Assembly: GCA_030279155.1 (NCBI GenBank)
Contig: CM059036.1
Span: 15,927,501-15,991,500 of the forward strand
Origin: Forsythia viridissima
Lineage: Eukaryota; Streptophyta; Magnoliopsida; Lamiales; Oleaceae
Direction of reading: 5' to 3'
DNA length: 64,000 bases
Part shown: piece after piece, positions 43,080 to 54,939 of the stretch
Layout: each line of letters starts with the position of its first letter
Position numbering within the stretch: the stretch's first letter is position 1
Position numbers and translations under genes: made by a program
Notes under the pieces: generated by a model
The model's input: only the letters and a program-made list of their open reading frames with translations
Told to the model about the DNA's origin: nothing
Databases searched by the model: none

Positions 43080-44990
43080 GAAGTAAAACAAAAATTTCTA
43101 ACAAAACAAGAAACTATAATAGAAACTATAATAGAAGAATTTTTTGAAAAAAATAATAAATACTACCAACTACTTGAACATTATAATTTAAATCCAAATA
43201 TGAATACACAATTAAAAGATATTTCAGAAAATCTTTTAAAAATTAATGAAAATATTAAAATATCAACAGCTATAATAGGAAAATAAATAAAATTCTATAC
43301 TAAAGAAAAACCATAAACTCTAGAATCTGTATATAATTTAATGAATGAAACCAAACAAGATTTTGAAGAAAAATTCTTTGAAACTTGAAGAGTAGATGCT
43401 AAAAGATATAGAAAAATGTTAGAAGATCTAGAAATACAAATGGCTAATATAAGCTTAAGAAATACTAAGATGAATACTAGTACCACGAGAGTTAGTAGTT
43501 CTAATACCCCTCCTACGGTAAGCCAACCTCCCTTTACACCTACTATATTACCAAAAACTTAGGGAATATACCCTACAGTATGCTCAAGTCTAGTACCACC
43601 CATTGCACCAAGATATGAAGGACGAGGACAAACTAGTGGTGTAAATAAAGAGAAGGATACTAAAGAATATAATAGTTATAGATATCCAACAGATGAAGGA
43701 GAATTATATACCGGGTATAAATTCAGTCCACAAGTAGAAATCCCAAATAGAAGAATAAATCCTAGCAAATTAAAAGGCAACTTCAAAATAACCACCAAAG
43801 AAGAAAGTTATATGGAAAATCTAACAGAACCAATACCAACAACAGGAATATGGTTAGATCTAGATTCAGGAGATAAAGATAAAAGGATATCTTCTTGGGT
43901 TAAAGCCTCTAACTTTGCTATACAATTTAGCAAAGGATGGGATACATATACAGCTTTCAATTTTCTTGAACATACCTTTAGAGGAAATGTTGAAGAATTA
44001 TGGAAGAAAACCTCTAACCAAATAAAAAGTAATATAAAATATGGAGAAGAATTGATAGCTGATACAAGAGAACATTTAAATAACCAAACAATTATGGATC
44101 TATTAAAAAGGTTAGAAAAATACTTGAGAGCACAATTTCTAGGACAAATTGCAGAAGAAACTAGTATAGAAAAAGAAATAAGAGAGAAATTAGAGCACAA
44201 ATAGAATTGGAAAATCTAAAAATTTGTGATACGTGTGAGCTAAAAAGATACTTAAGAGATTTTGAAAAGATCTACATAAAAGCATTAAATAAGAATATGA
44301 GTTACAGTGAAAAATTGAATTATCTCAAAATAATGTTCCTAAAACTTTCTTACCCTTGGAGCATAAAAATACACCAAGAATATGAAAAGATTAGGTCTGT
44401 CATGACTCATCCAGAGATAAATGATACTTTTGGTAATAGAGAACAATTTATTATCAATAAAAAAATAATAAATGGTATAGAGAAATAGCTGATAACAAAG
44501 CAATAAAGAAGATGACAAAGAAAAAACCCATTTGTTGCAATCAATAGATCTTTCATACTCATCAATGAGGATGTTATCCAAAAGAATATAAGAAGAAAAA
44601 GAAATTTAAAAAATTTCTTAAACCTTATAAAAAGAAAGATTTTAGGAAAAGAAGAGATAATTGGAAACTTAATAGAAAACCTTTTAAAAAGAGAACAAAA
44701 CCAAAAGGATGGATACCTAAAAAAAATATTAAAAAAATGCAAATGTTTTATATGTCAGAAATCAGGACATATAGCACCAAACTGTCCAAATAAACATAAA
44801 AATAAAATCAATTCAAAATTTTTAGAAGTATACGAAGAAGCTATATATGACTTAGAATATGAACCTTATGAGATAAGTAAAATCGAATCAGAAGTCTCTA
44901 CTGTATATATATATATATTCTGACAGTGAAATAGAGAGTGAAGAATATAATGAATTCATAAATTATAACTTTATGAATGAAGTAAGAATT
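43080..44990 (+). pseudogene. Pararetroviral capsid protein with CCHC zinc finger
   Basis: Coding text in at least three frames. 43300-43560 has a helical segment and a Pro/Thr-rich stretch. 43812-44204 is open with WLDLDSGDKDKRISSWV and FSKGWDTYTAFNFLEHTF. 44207-44488 has LSYPWSIKIHQEYEKI. A very basic Lys/Arg run (about 44590-44735) precedes a perfect CCHC finger, CFICQKSGHIAPNC, coded at 44744-44785 (C-x2-C-x4-H-x4-C). An acidic tail follows. Basic region plus CCHC plus acidic tail is the capsid hallmark of plant pararetroviruses. At least four stops or frameshifts (for example 43388, 43560, 44203, 44488). Confidence 0.85.
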
Positions 44991-44999
44991 GAATAAAAT

Positions 45000-45959
45000 A
45001 TGGAAATACAAGAAACAAATATAGATAATATTGAAGGAATAAGCCAAACTGTTACATTCGAAGAAGAAAAATATGATAAAATTATGAAGAAAGTTTTGTC
45101 TTTGAATCAAAAAGATGTCTTCAAAAATAAAACATTTTGGAGTATACTTCCAAAACTAAACAAAACTATTTATGTTATGAAACATAATGAAGTTCCTATT
45201 TATATAAAGAATTTAAAATGATCTACAACAATTCCTATACTAAATAGGAAATGGATAAATGAATAACTAGCTAAAATAAAACCTGATATTAGAAACAAAA
45301 TCAAGAACATAGAAATTGGAGGAATCCAAATCCTTATGAAAGGATTCTTTAGACAATGTATGGATATACCAGTCAACATATTTTGCATGGATAATAGAAT
45401 ATTGGATGATCCTATAGGCACCCTTTTAGGAGCTGTTTCAGGTAATTTAGTATACCAAAAACTGATATTTACCTTAAAACTAGGATTTGCAGCATCTTTA
45501 TTAGACGAAAATATAGATATATCTTTAAATCTATATCATAAAATAGATAGATTAGATATGCCAGAAAAATCTAAGACAGTAAGTCTTACCATAAGATCTA
45601 TATTTACTTTTACTATAAGCCACCATCAAGAAATAAGAAGAAACTTTGAAAAAATAAAAATTGAAGAAGGATTTGAAGAATTAGCACAAGCTATTCTACC
45701 TAGAAAATTCAGATCACACGAAATCAAGATACCTGAAGAATTTGTTTTAGATTTTAAAAGAAGAATTAAAACAATTAGAGAAACTGGACAAACCAGTAAT
45801 CTACAAGAAAATGTTTCTATAAATTCAATAAGAAATATGATAGCAAAATTCCCTCATAGAAGAAGTCTCAGTCTTCCTAGAAAGAACTATATAGGAGAAT
45901 CATCCATTCCAAAGAACCATTGGAAAAAGGAATATACCAGTGCTAGCCAAATTAGATAA
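45000..45959 (+). pseudogene. Pararetroviral movement protein
   Basis: One frame from the ATG at 45000 to 45959, broken by two in-frame stops (tga at 45219 and a taa near 45264), about 319 codons. Key text: IEIGGIQILMKGFFRQCMDI, DNRILDDPIGTLLGAVSGNL and YQKLIFTLKLGFAASLLDE. This matches the core of the 30K-type movement proteins of Caulimoviridae, which open plasmodesmata. The Gly-Asn-Leu and following hydrophobic strand are conserved features. It lies between capsid and protease. Confidence 0.82.
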
Positions 45960-46026
45960 ACATGGAATAAAAGAACAATTCTATATCCTAACTGAATGGA
46001 TAAAACCTACATGAGAAATACAAGAA

Positions 46027-46954
46027 ATGATTGCCCTAATCAATCCAAGAGCAAGATCAAGTCATGTTCAAGGAAATATATTTAGCATGCTACCTGAACA
46101 AGACATACCTCAAGGATATAAATATAAAGATTATCATGGAATAGAATATAAAATTAAAAAATTCATCGAAATGAATCTTATTCTTACTAATATAAGAGGA
46201 GAACAATTTTCTATAACTATAGTTATACATAAAGATTCTAATAGGATAGAAACCAATGCACCAATTCTATTAGGAATGGACTTTTTAGATATGTTCAAAC
46301 CATATAGTATTCAAGAAGATAAATTACAAATGACAATCAATCTTGAAGAACAACATATCCCAAGAATTACTAGTGAAAAGAAAAGATTTACTAACTACAT
46401 GATGATTAGTTATAAATCTATAATCAAGAACATAACAAATCCATTAAGTCCCTATGTTGAAATAAAACTCAATCTACCAGAATATTGTAGAATTACATTT
46501 GATGCTTATCTTGATACAAGATCAACATTATGTACAACTCAATATAATGTTTTGCCAGCTTCTTACTGGAAAACAGACCCCAAAAAGAAATACTATACCC
46601 AAGCAGCTAGTGGCCTATTTGAACCATACTCTTTATATACTGAAAATTATACCATTTTTATTAGGAAACAGAGAAGTCATAGTTAGAGAACCCTACTATG
46701 CCCCCAAAATAGAATGTAACATTCTTTTAGGACAAACTTTCCTCCTAAAAGATTATGCACCCTTTACACAATATAAAAATCCCACAAGATTTGAATTTAC
46801 AACACCTTGTCACCACAAAATAATTGTACCAAAAATACAAAAAGCTACGTCTATAGCTCAAAAACCAATAAATCATCAGAGATCCTCAACCCAGCGTGGT
46901 GGATGTTATACAGAAATAAAAAAAAAATCAAATCACTATTATATAACAGTGTAA
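46027..46954 (+). pseudogene. Pararetroviral aspartic protease region
   Basis: The first open part (46027-46686) ends in an active-site-like segment, FDAYLDTRSTLCTTQYNVLP, at about 46498-46557. The expected D-T-G-(S/A) reads D-T-R-S, a Gly to Arg change consistent with one base. A frameshift near 46650 moves the frame to the continuation (REPYYAPKIECNILLGQTFL). An earlier LLGMDFLDMFKPY motif near 46269-46307 is also protease-like (LLG-D-F). The enzyme would process the polyprotein; this copy cannot. Confidence 0.75.
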
Positions 46955-47159
46955 ACCTCCAAATAAGTGAATCTCAAAATGAAAAGCTAGAAAGAATAAA
47001 ATATAATATCAAAAACAACTTTTCAGAAAATTCATTAGAAAATTGATCCGTAAATAAAACAACAGCAAAAATAGAGTCAAACCTATAACATGTAGTCAAG
47101 AAGACATAAAATAATTTGAAATACAAATAAAAGAGTATTAAAAACTAAAATTATTAGAC

Positions 47160-47824
47160 CAAGTAAAAGCCTCCATAGTAGCCCGGCCTTTGTGGTGAGA
47201 AATCATGCTGAAATAAAAAGAAATAAAGCCAGAATGATTATAAATTATAAGAAACTAAATGAGAAAACCAAATTTGATGGATATTACCTACCAAATAAAG
47301 ATATTTTCATAAAAGCCATACAGAATAGCAAAATATATTCTAAGTTTGATTGCAAAAGCAGATTTTGGCAAATATGTTTAGATGAAGAAAGTAAACCACT
47401 AACAGCATTTAGCACTCCTAATCCTTTAGGACAATTCGAATGGAATGTAATGTCATTTGGATTAAAAAATACACCTCAAATATATTAAAGAAGAATGGAC
47501 GAAGTATTTAAACCAATTAAAAAAAATTGTGTAGTATATATTGACGATATACTTATATATTCTACTATTTATAAAGAGCATCTTGAACACCTAGAAAAAT
47601 TTGCATATATTATCAACAAACATAGAATAATACTCTCAGAAAAGAATGCTGAAATAGCTAAAACAAAATTCGAGTTTTTAGGACTCATCATCAAAGAAGA
47701 AGAGATTCAATTACAATCTCATATTGGAGAAAAATTACTTGAATTCCTTGACGAAATAATAAACAAAAAACAGTTACAAAGCTTTTTAGGATTATTAAAT
47801 TATTCTGAACAATTTATCGAATGA
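47160..47824 (+). pseudogene. Pararetroviral reverse transcriptase
   Basis: Reads AFVVRNHAEIKRNKARMIIN, YYLPNKDIFIKAIQNSKIYS, KFDCKSRFWQI (first catalytic Asp), FSTPNPLGQFEWNVMSFGLK, a stop at about 47486, then RRMDEVFKPI and VVYIDDILIYS (YIDD active site, about 47535-47565), and FLGLIIKEEEIQLQ. The block order is that of caulimovirid RT; NHAEIKRNKARMIINYK is the strongest family marker, distinct from the gypsy RTs in the window. Upstream linker 46955-47160 is full of stops. Confidence 0.9.
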
Positions 47825-48370
47825 TGTGCTTTACTTAAAAAGCCATTTCTAAATAAACTCAAAAAAGATCAAGTTTGGAACTAGACCAATGAAAATACTA
47901 AGAGAGTCCAACACATTAAAAAATATTATTCTAATCTTTCTAAACTATCTATAGCAGAAAATGATGATTATTTTATTCTTGAAACAGATGCTTCAGAATA
48001 TTGTTGGGGAACAGTCTTAAAAGTAGTATCAAAACATGGAGAAAATTATCTATGTCAAAACATGTCCTGAAAAATTAGTTGCATATACTTCAGAAACCTT
48101 CAAAGATGTTGAAACCAGATATGACTCCAATTGAAAGGAGTTATTTGCTGTTAAAAAAAGAGTTGCTAAATATGAATATTATTTGATTAAAAAATTATTT
48201 ACTATTAGAACAGATAATACTCAAGTTAAGTACTTTCCTAAAAATAATCTAGAACCAAATGTTGCTAACAAGCCATTAATAAGAATACAATTTTGAATGG
48301 CGAACTTCAAATTTGATATTCAATATATTTGTGCTAGGGTTATGAACTTATAATCTGATGATCGAGTCGA
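47825..48370 (+). pseudogene. Pararetroviral RNase H
   Basis: After a stop at 47822: LLKKPFLNKLKKDQVWN, then FILETDASEYCWGTVLK (catalytic Asp, about 47974-48020) and later frame-shifted text with ERSYLLLKKELL-like residues. It degrades the RNA of the RNA-DNA hybrid. Several frameshifts and stops after 48060 leave only pieces. Confidence 0.78.
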
Positions 48371-48532
48371 AGTATAGTGTTGAACAAGTAGGTATAACTG
48401 TTGAGTTCTACAGTGGCGAACTCAATAGAGTCAGTTATAGTGATCCTCCAGGGATCGAGTAGATCAAGCAAGAGTTGCAATCAATGAAGCTCAAAATAAA
48501 AGAGATGGAAGAGAAAATATACAAAATAGAGA

Positions 48533-49452
48533 ATGAAAACCTTCAAAAAGAAGATATTCCACGAAATATTCAAAAGATCAAACAAGATATCAAAAACAAT
48601 AAAGAGGCTTCATCCTCTCAACCTTCACCAGCCATTATATAATATCTATCTAAAATTAACAAATCAAATGTTATACAGCTTTGCAACAAAATATGTCTTT
48701 TCAATCTTGTTGCATGCTGGTTTATTGAGATTGGTAATAAGCTATGGATAAAGACTTTAAACTACGAAAAATACAACAAGGTGAATTTCTATCTCGGAGC
48801 ACCACCAAATTGGATTCGCCATATGTATGATATTGGAAACATACTCTGTATATATCCTAGCCAAAATCTCAAAGAAATTTCCATGCTACCAACAAGAATC
48901 AAAATAGCAACCGAAGAGTTTATTCGAATCACTAAGCCCACCAATATCTACATCAGATTTTTCTCTACAGTTCCAGAATAGGATATTTATGATCATTATC
49001 TCATTCCAGTTAAAAATATTATTAAAATTGGATTAACGAGAAAATTGTTCGATCCAAACAATCAAAATACTCATGAAGTCATTCCTCAGGAAATCTTAAA
49101 GATTGAACATTTCAGAAGAGCTAAAGGATTCAAAGATCAATTTGATTTTTTAGTGGACACCATGAGCAAGAATGAAAATATCTGGATATACCCATGTGAA
49201 GATCACATAATCTTCAGCAACTGTACCAGAAAGACTCACGATCAGGATTGGGCCCTACTTGACCACTGGTGCGACAAAATAATGAACAATGAAAATGATG
49301 GATCACCAAGCTTCCTTCAAATAATGTGTAAGATAATGGTGAGTCATGCTGAACATAGCTGTCCAAATTGTATTATTGAAGATATGGATCATGTCTCCCT
49401 CAATGAAGTCGACATGCCACTAGATTACTTTGAAGGAAAGATGATCATATAG
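48533..49452 (+). pseudogene. 3' ORF of the pararetrovirus (transactivator position)
   Basis: One frame from about 48781 to 49452 with a single stop at 48979-48981: NFYLGAPPNWIRHMYDIGNI, LCIYPSQNLKEISMLPTRIK, IYIRFFSTVPE, LTRKLFDPNNQ, and a Cys/His-rich end (WIYPCEDHIIFSNC, AEHSCPNCIIE). An open piece at 48533-48751 in another frame is the likely N-terminal continuation. By position, after RNase H and before the promoter, it corresponds to the inclusion-body/translation-transactivator ORF of this virus family, but I do not recognise a defining motif. Cys/His pairs at the end could bind zinc. Confidence 0.6.
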
Positions 49453-49583
49453 GACCCTTCACTCACTACCAAAGTGATAATCTTATCACTTTGAAAAAGT
49501 TGAGGTCCCTACTTACCAACAAGATAAAAGAAGATGCTTTCTTCATAAGGTTCAATTATTGAAGATAAGTTGTATCTTGAGTT

Positions 49584-49593
49584 TATATATATA
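49584..49593 (+). promoter_or_regulatory. Putative pregenomic promoter TATA box
   Basis: tatatatata follows the 3' ORF by about 130 bases, the usual place of the pregenomic RNA promoter in this family. About 700 non-coding bases (49600-50299) follow, matching a long leader. Confidence 0.5.
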
Positions 49594-50299
49594 CCACTTA
49601 CATATCGAGTTGTAAAGCATCGAAAGTTGGAGACAATCACTGAGTATTCTCATATCTTTCCATACTATCATACCATAGTTTAGCAGTCCTTTCTTCAAGC
49701 GTCAATAAGGTAATCCCTATGGAGTTCTAAACTTCAACTTAGAGAGTACCAAGAGTGTTTCTTATAAAAGTCTTTGCATATCAAGTGTGTACCTCTAAAG
49801 CTTAAGATATAAGCTTGCAATATGCTCATATTGATTTCTGTAAAAGTATTTGAAATGTTTTCTTAACATCTCTTTTCTAAAGAAAACTTCCTTTGTTAGC
49901 CAGTCCCCGACGGTAGTAAGATAGACTTGTGCTATTTTCTTTAAATCTCCTTGTTTTTCCGTTTTGGCTTGTGTTGCCTCGTTTGGGAGTGTTTGGAGTG
50001 TCATTGGAAAAATCAGTAGGTTTTAAACTAAAGATTTGTTACGATAATAGTGAAAACAGCTAGTCTGAATTTTCGTGGCAGGTTTGAATCTTTTTGGAAT
50101 CATATCCGTTAGCTTGAACTAACAATGCAAGAGGAAGAAGTAGAAAAGAAAATGAGTAGAAGTCATGTTAGACCCTGTTAAAATCTTATGAGCTATAGAC
50201 AAAAGCATATCTTGTTTTGAGAATATACACATTTATATGCAAAGACTTGAAGAATAATACTCAAGGGAAACCTAGCTTCCTTTATTGAAGAATAATTCC

Positions 50300-50680
50300 A
50301 TGTTTGACGTTCTTATTTTCATGAACATTGCACAAGCATCCACATCCATTAATTGTGATCATAAATTGTATTTAGATTATAAAGATATTTCGTTTTTATT
50401 AGCTCTAGTTGATAAATTAGAAAAAAATTATTCTACTGCTCAATCTAAATTCAAAGATATTTATACTAGCATAGACCTAGCTTGTGAAAATAATATAAGA
50501 ATTGATTCTGTTGAAACATCTAAAAATATAAAGAGAATTGAAGATATTATCTCTGAATATAAAGATTTAGAAGAAGAAGTATTAGAAAGAATTGTTTTAG
50601 GATATATAACTCAAAAGAAACATCCTTACGCATTCAAGAAATTATCTGCATATAGAGATTACTTAAATGCCAGGATATAA
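50300..50680 (+). CDS. Small pararetroviral ORF A
   Basis: ATG at 50300 (MFDVLIFMNIAQASTSINC), stop at 50678-50680, 126 residues, intact. Helical and charged (LVDKLEKNYSTAQSKFKDIY). The base composition matches the viral copy. It is the first sizeable ORF after the TATA box and leader, and it overlaps ORF B by 14 bases, the compact arrangement of leader-proximal ORFs in tungro- and badnaviruses. No motif identifies a function. Confidence 0.5.
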   Translation: MFDVLIFMNIAQASTSINCDHKLYLDYKDISFLLALVDKLEKNYSTAQSKFKDIYTSIDLACENNIRIDSVETSKNIKRIEDIISEYKDLEEEVLERIVLGYITQKKHPYAFKKLSAYRDYLNARI

Positions 50681-50900
50681 CTTGAAAGGTTACGATAATC
50701 TTAAAAATCACATGTGTAGTCTATTAGAAGAAGAATTCACAAAATTAAATAATATCCAAGATAAAGTATCTTTAGAATATTTAGAACAAACTAGAATCAT
50801 AAATAAATTATTAGTCAGACTCGAAAATATTATAGAAACTAAATTAAAGTTGCTAGAAAGATTAAATGACGATGAAATAATTAGATATAGGAGAAGTTAA
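50667..50900 (+). CDS. Small pararetroviral ORF B
   Basis: ATG at 50667 inside the end of ORF A (atgccaggatataa holds both start and stop), stop at 50898-50900, 77 residues. Leu/Glu/Lys-rich with heptad-like spacing (LLVRLENIIETKLKLLERLN), so probably a coiled coil. Intact. Together with ORF A it lies downstream of the promoter, whereas the capsid ORF lies at the far left, as expected if the integrated copy opened a circular genome between ORF B and the PBS region. Confidence 0.5.
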   Translation: MPGYNLKGYDNLKNHMCSLLEEEFTKLNNIQDKVSLEYLEQTRIINKLLVRLENIIETKLKLLERLNDDEIIRYRRS

Positions 50901-50905
50901 AAAAG

Positions 50906-52708
50906 GACAATTTAGATCATTTACTCAAAAAAGAGATGTTTACAACTTATTTATAAAATACTAGGTCATTTCTTTATAAAGTTAGTTTGACAATGCCATT
51001 TAGACAAATCCCTATTAAATATGTCTTATCACTTGTTTAAAAACTAGACTATACAAAAATGTATTAAAAATTAAAATGAAACTAAAATCTTATAATTATT
51101 TTATCCTGTAATAAATTGTTCAATTTCTTGAAATCTTAAAAGCTATAATAGAATGAAAAAAGAGAGGTGCAGCAGCCTGTACTCTGTCATAAATAATAAA
51201 TTAGAGTGGGTGGGAAAATTCCTAAAATTTAACGTGATTGTACGGAAGCAGTTGGAAGGATAAGTCATGATTGAAATTCATTACATAATTTGTTTATGTA
51301 GCCTTTATTTTGTTCTACGTACGATTTGGAACCAAAAACCTTGACGATATATAGCTCTTTATAAGTGTTGTACCTAATGTTTTTAAACTCGACTCAAATA
51401 TTAATTCAAAAGAATTAATAATTAAAAATTAAGGATTTGTTCCGTTCTCATTTTTTTTCAAAAAAATCTATTTTTTTACCTACTATTTTTGACTTTTCAA
51501 ATTTTTTAAACTACAAAAAAGTGTCAATAAAGTAAGCAAAAAAAATCATTTTTTTTAAAAAAAAAAAAACTACACCGAACAAGCTCCAAGTGTTCAACAC
51601 GAGTATACGAAAGTCAAATTTAATTAAAAAAATAAGGTTATATACATGGGCGGAACCAGAAATTTTTAGACACCGAACTCCTACTGAAACAAAAAATTGC
51701 ACTTCATGACCGGACAGTTATTAAAAAAAATTTACATTAAAATTTTTTTTACATTATAAAAAATAATTTTTTGTAGAGCGAGACCAGACTTATATGAAAT
51801 TAATAATAGTATTAAAAACAAGATAATATGATTAGTCGAACATGAAGAAATTAATTCTTTAAACACTTGTTTGATAGAGGTTTTTAATATAATTTGATAA
51901 AATATATGATTGAAAAATTAATAAAAATAGTGAGTTACATAAAATATGTAATTTTTTAACAAATAAATTATAATACGAAAGAAAACAAGAATTAAAATTG
52001 AGAAAGAAAAAGAGTAGTACTGTGCAATGCAGAAACAGTGTACGTTTACTGAGGAAGCTGATTGAAGTGGACAAGAAAATAATGGATTGTGAATCTCCAA
52101 AATAGCCTAAACCCCTAAAGCTTCTGCCTATAATTCATAGCCATAAGGCTGACAGGGTAGGTTTTCACTTATAAATTATTCTGATTATCGCACGTCTTCT
52201 TTATAAACAATTAATTGTAACTGTTTGTCCAGGTTCTTATACTGAATGTTTTACTTGTATTAAAATTATTTTTAATTACTTATAAATTATAAGTATTATA
52301 AAATATGTCTATAATAAATTATAAATTCTATAAAATATATTTAATTAATTTAATTAATTATAATTATAATTTAACCTCAGTCAAACAAACTTTAATTTAT
52401 TGTTTTAAATAGAAACGTTATGAGAAAGATCAATATATAGGTAAAGATGCGTAATGTGCAACTAACGAAATAGAGTACTAGTGTACTACTACTACTACTC
52501 TAATAAGAGATATTTTTTTTCAGTTGTAATGTTCAACGATGTAAAGGGATTTACTCGATAAACAATGTATGTATGAATCACACGTGATCTTCAAGAACGC
52601 ATCTAAGTTGAGCATGTTCGCCTAAGCTTAAAAGGAGTTTATAAGTATTTTTTTTTTTTTTTTTGAAAAGTATACGTAATTCCAAAACCTCCTTTTAACT
52701 ATTATTTA
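50906..52708. other. AT-rich spacer
   Basis: No gene recognised. A gggcggaaccagaaattt motif at 51649-51666 resembles the conserved end of common plant transposon relics. 52200-52400 is a palindromic, TTAATTA-rich MITE-like segment. Confidence 0.4.
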
Positions 52709-53133
52709 GAGTATCTCTAATGTATTATGTTTATTGAAATCTATGTGACAGGTAAAATAGATAGACTTTCTATATATATTACAATACTTCTATTGAATAG
52801 ACAGTCAAATTAAAAATTCATCTTCAATAAATTCTGTCTAAAAATAATATTACTTCTTATGTGGTATTAATTTTTTATAAAAATTGGCGGGTTTTCAATT
52901 TTTATTTCTCTCATTCGAATCTTTTTTAATAAAATACTGAATTGGATTTAAATTTGTTGAGTCATTCCGTCTAGATTCAGACAGATGTTTAGACATAATC
53001 TATTTTTTAGTGTGCCACATCAGCTGCACAAAGTTATTGTCAGCATGCATTAGAGGGGATATTTTTATAATTTTGTCAAATTGTATTTATGTGGCACGTC
53101 TAAAAAGTAATAGCCTAGATGTATTGGAGATGC
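52709..53133. mobile_element. MITE with GAGCATCTCCAA-type ends
   Basis: The left end gagtatctctaatgtat (52709) and the complement of the right end (agcatctccaatacatc, ending at 53133) are near-identical inverted repeats. The interior is AT-rich with partial self-complementarity (gattttatcaa, gacagacagt-like text). The target duplication is not clear. Confidence 0.65.
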
Positions 53134-54171
53134 TATTATAATTATGTTGGCTAATAATGTAATTTAAATTTAAATCTTTATTTAAGTATTTGATTGTATT
53201 TATGTGTCTGAAATTTGCAGACACAATAATTTGAAGGTTAAATTAGTCAATTCGATGAGAGTTTCAATGTTTGAGAAAGGCTGCAAATATCTGTAAAATG
53301 TGGGGCCATAACAATGGAAGAAAATAAATTTTAACAGATATATATTATATAGGTAGATTATAGGCTTATGTAAGAAAAAAAAACCTATAAAAAATAATTA
53401 ATTAAAAGCAGGTAGTTTCGTACGTGTGCATAGCTGAGCCTGAAAATTAGATTCTCACTGTTGCAATCAATCTTTTACTTGCTTAAGTGAATGTATACGT
53501 ACACAATACATACGTTTTAGTTATAAAAGCCTATCCTTTCAGAACCTTTATACACCAATCACTCACCTCCTGCCCGCACGTGTGATCTCTCCGTCGATAC
53601 AATCATACACATGCACTTCACCCTACTCTACTAGGAATTTGTGCCAAATCTAACTCAAATCAAGCTCAATCATAAATTATCTCCAGTAAGACCATGTTTG
53701 TTTGGCTAGGCTTAAAATAAAAATAAATTTTAGACTAACCATACGTGTGTTGTAGACGAGATAGTATAATATGATATTCAATTGAAATTGAGTATTGAAA
53801 TAATATTTATTAATATTTGCACGTTTAAGTTTCATCTTTAATAATTTTAAATTTTGAAGAGAGCGTAAAACAAATTTTATCAACAAGTTTATTTTTATTT
53901 TTTTTTCACTCTCTCAATTTGATTTGGCATGATAAGTGTTTATTTGATAAAAATTATGTTTGATCAACTTATAAATTTTAAAAAGCACATCTAAAAGAGC
54001 TGGCAAATAGGTTGGTTGGGTTGGGCTGACCCGGCCCACCACAGCAGGGTCAAACTTAAAACTAGACCGGGCCAGCTCAACTCAGTCCAATCCAATCTAA
54101 TCCAGTCTATCGGGTCAAACCGGTCTTAATTTAAAAAAAAAAAATTATACAATCTTTGATAAACTTATACA

Positions 54172-54386
54172 TGTTGTAAAATTATAGGTAATGATGAATG
54201 ACTATTTAGTTGTATCTAGATGTCTATGTAGTTATCTACTTACTCCAAAAGAGTGTATTCTAATTAGGTTGTAACTCTATTTGGAACCCTATAAATAAGG
54301 GTCATTGTAATAGTAAATTTACATACTTGAGTTTTGACTCTCTCTAATCTCTTCTATTTTTTTTCGACTTTTCTAGTTTCATAACA
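54172..54386 (+). repeat. 5' LTR of the short copia element
   Basis: Contains a TATA-like ctataaataaggg (54290-54302) expected to start transcription. Nearly identical to 57715-57929. Confidence 0.93.
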
Positions 54387-54939
54387 CGTTATCAGCACGA
54401 ACAAGCTCACCTAAAATAGAGAGAAAATCTGAGTGCAATAGTTTAGAAAATTCGCAGAAACTGGACAGACTGTGTAGCTGTGATAAAATTTTATTAGCTC
54501 AATACTCCGTCGTCCGATCATTGTGAAGTTTGAATAGTAACTTCAAAACCCATTGTTCTTAAAATCCAACGGTGGAGATCTAGATCAAACCGTTCATTAG
54601 TGAGAAATCTCTGTGTGAACAGTATGAATTTTGAATTCGTGGAAGAATTTGGACAGCCTGCGCAGTTATGATCAAACATTGATATCTTAACAATCCATGG
54701 TCCGATTGTTTTGAAATTTGGACAAAAATTTCAAAACTTATTGATATTCAAATCCAACGGTTAGAATCAAGATCACATGGTTCATCTGGACAAAAAGTTA
54801 GTATTCTCTTTACTATCGTATTTGATTATACATTTTTCCGTATTGATAAATAATAGATAAATATTTCTTGAATATTATTAATAATAACATATCAATATTT
54901 AAAATAATATTGTGTTTATCAATTTATACAAATTAATAT

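Larger units (their letters stand above)
42600..50905 (+). mobile_element. Endogenous pararetrovirus (Caulimoviridae), degraded
   Basis: One strand carries, in order, a candidate Met-tRNA PBS, a coiled-coil ORF, capsid with CCHC finger, movement protein, protease, RT, RNase H, a 3' ORF, a TATA box with ~700-base leader and two overlapping small ORFs. Capsid before movement protein, on the same strand as a separate pol, is the cavemovirus/solendovirus-like order rather than the badnavirus or petuvirus order. No integrase or LTR is present. Base composition is much more AT-rich and A-biased than the retrotransposons around it. Stops and frameshifts in every large gene show an old, non-expressible copy. 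Confidence 0.85.

Noticed and set aside
43808..44200. 130-codon open frame on the minus strand
   Set aside because: Exact shadow of the capsid frame on the plus strand, which has recognisable capsid text and a downstream CCHC finger.
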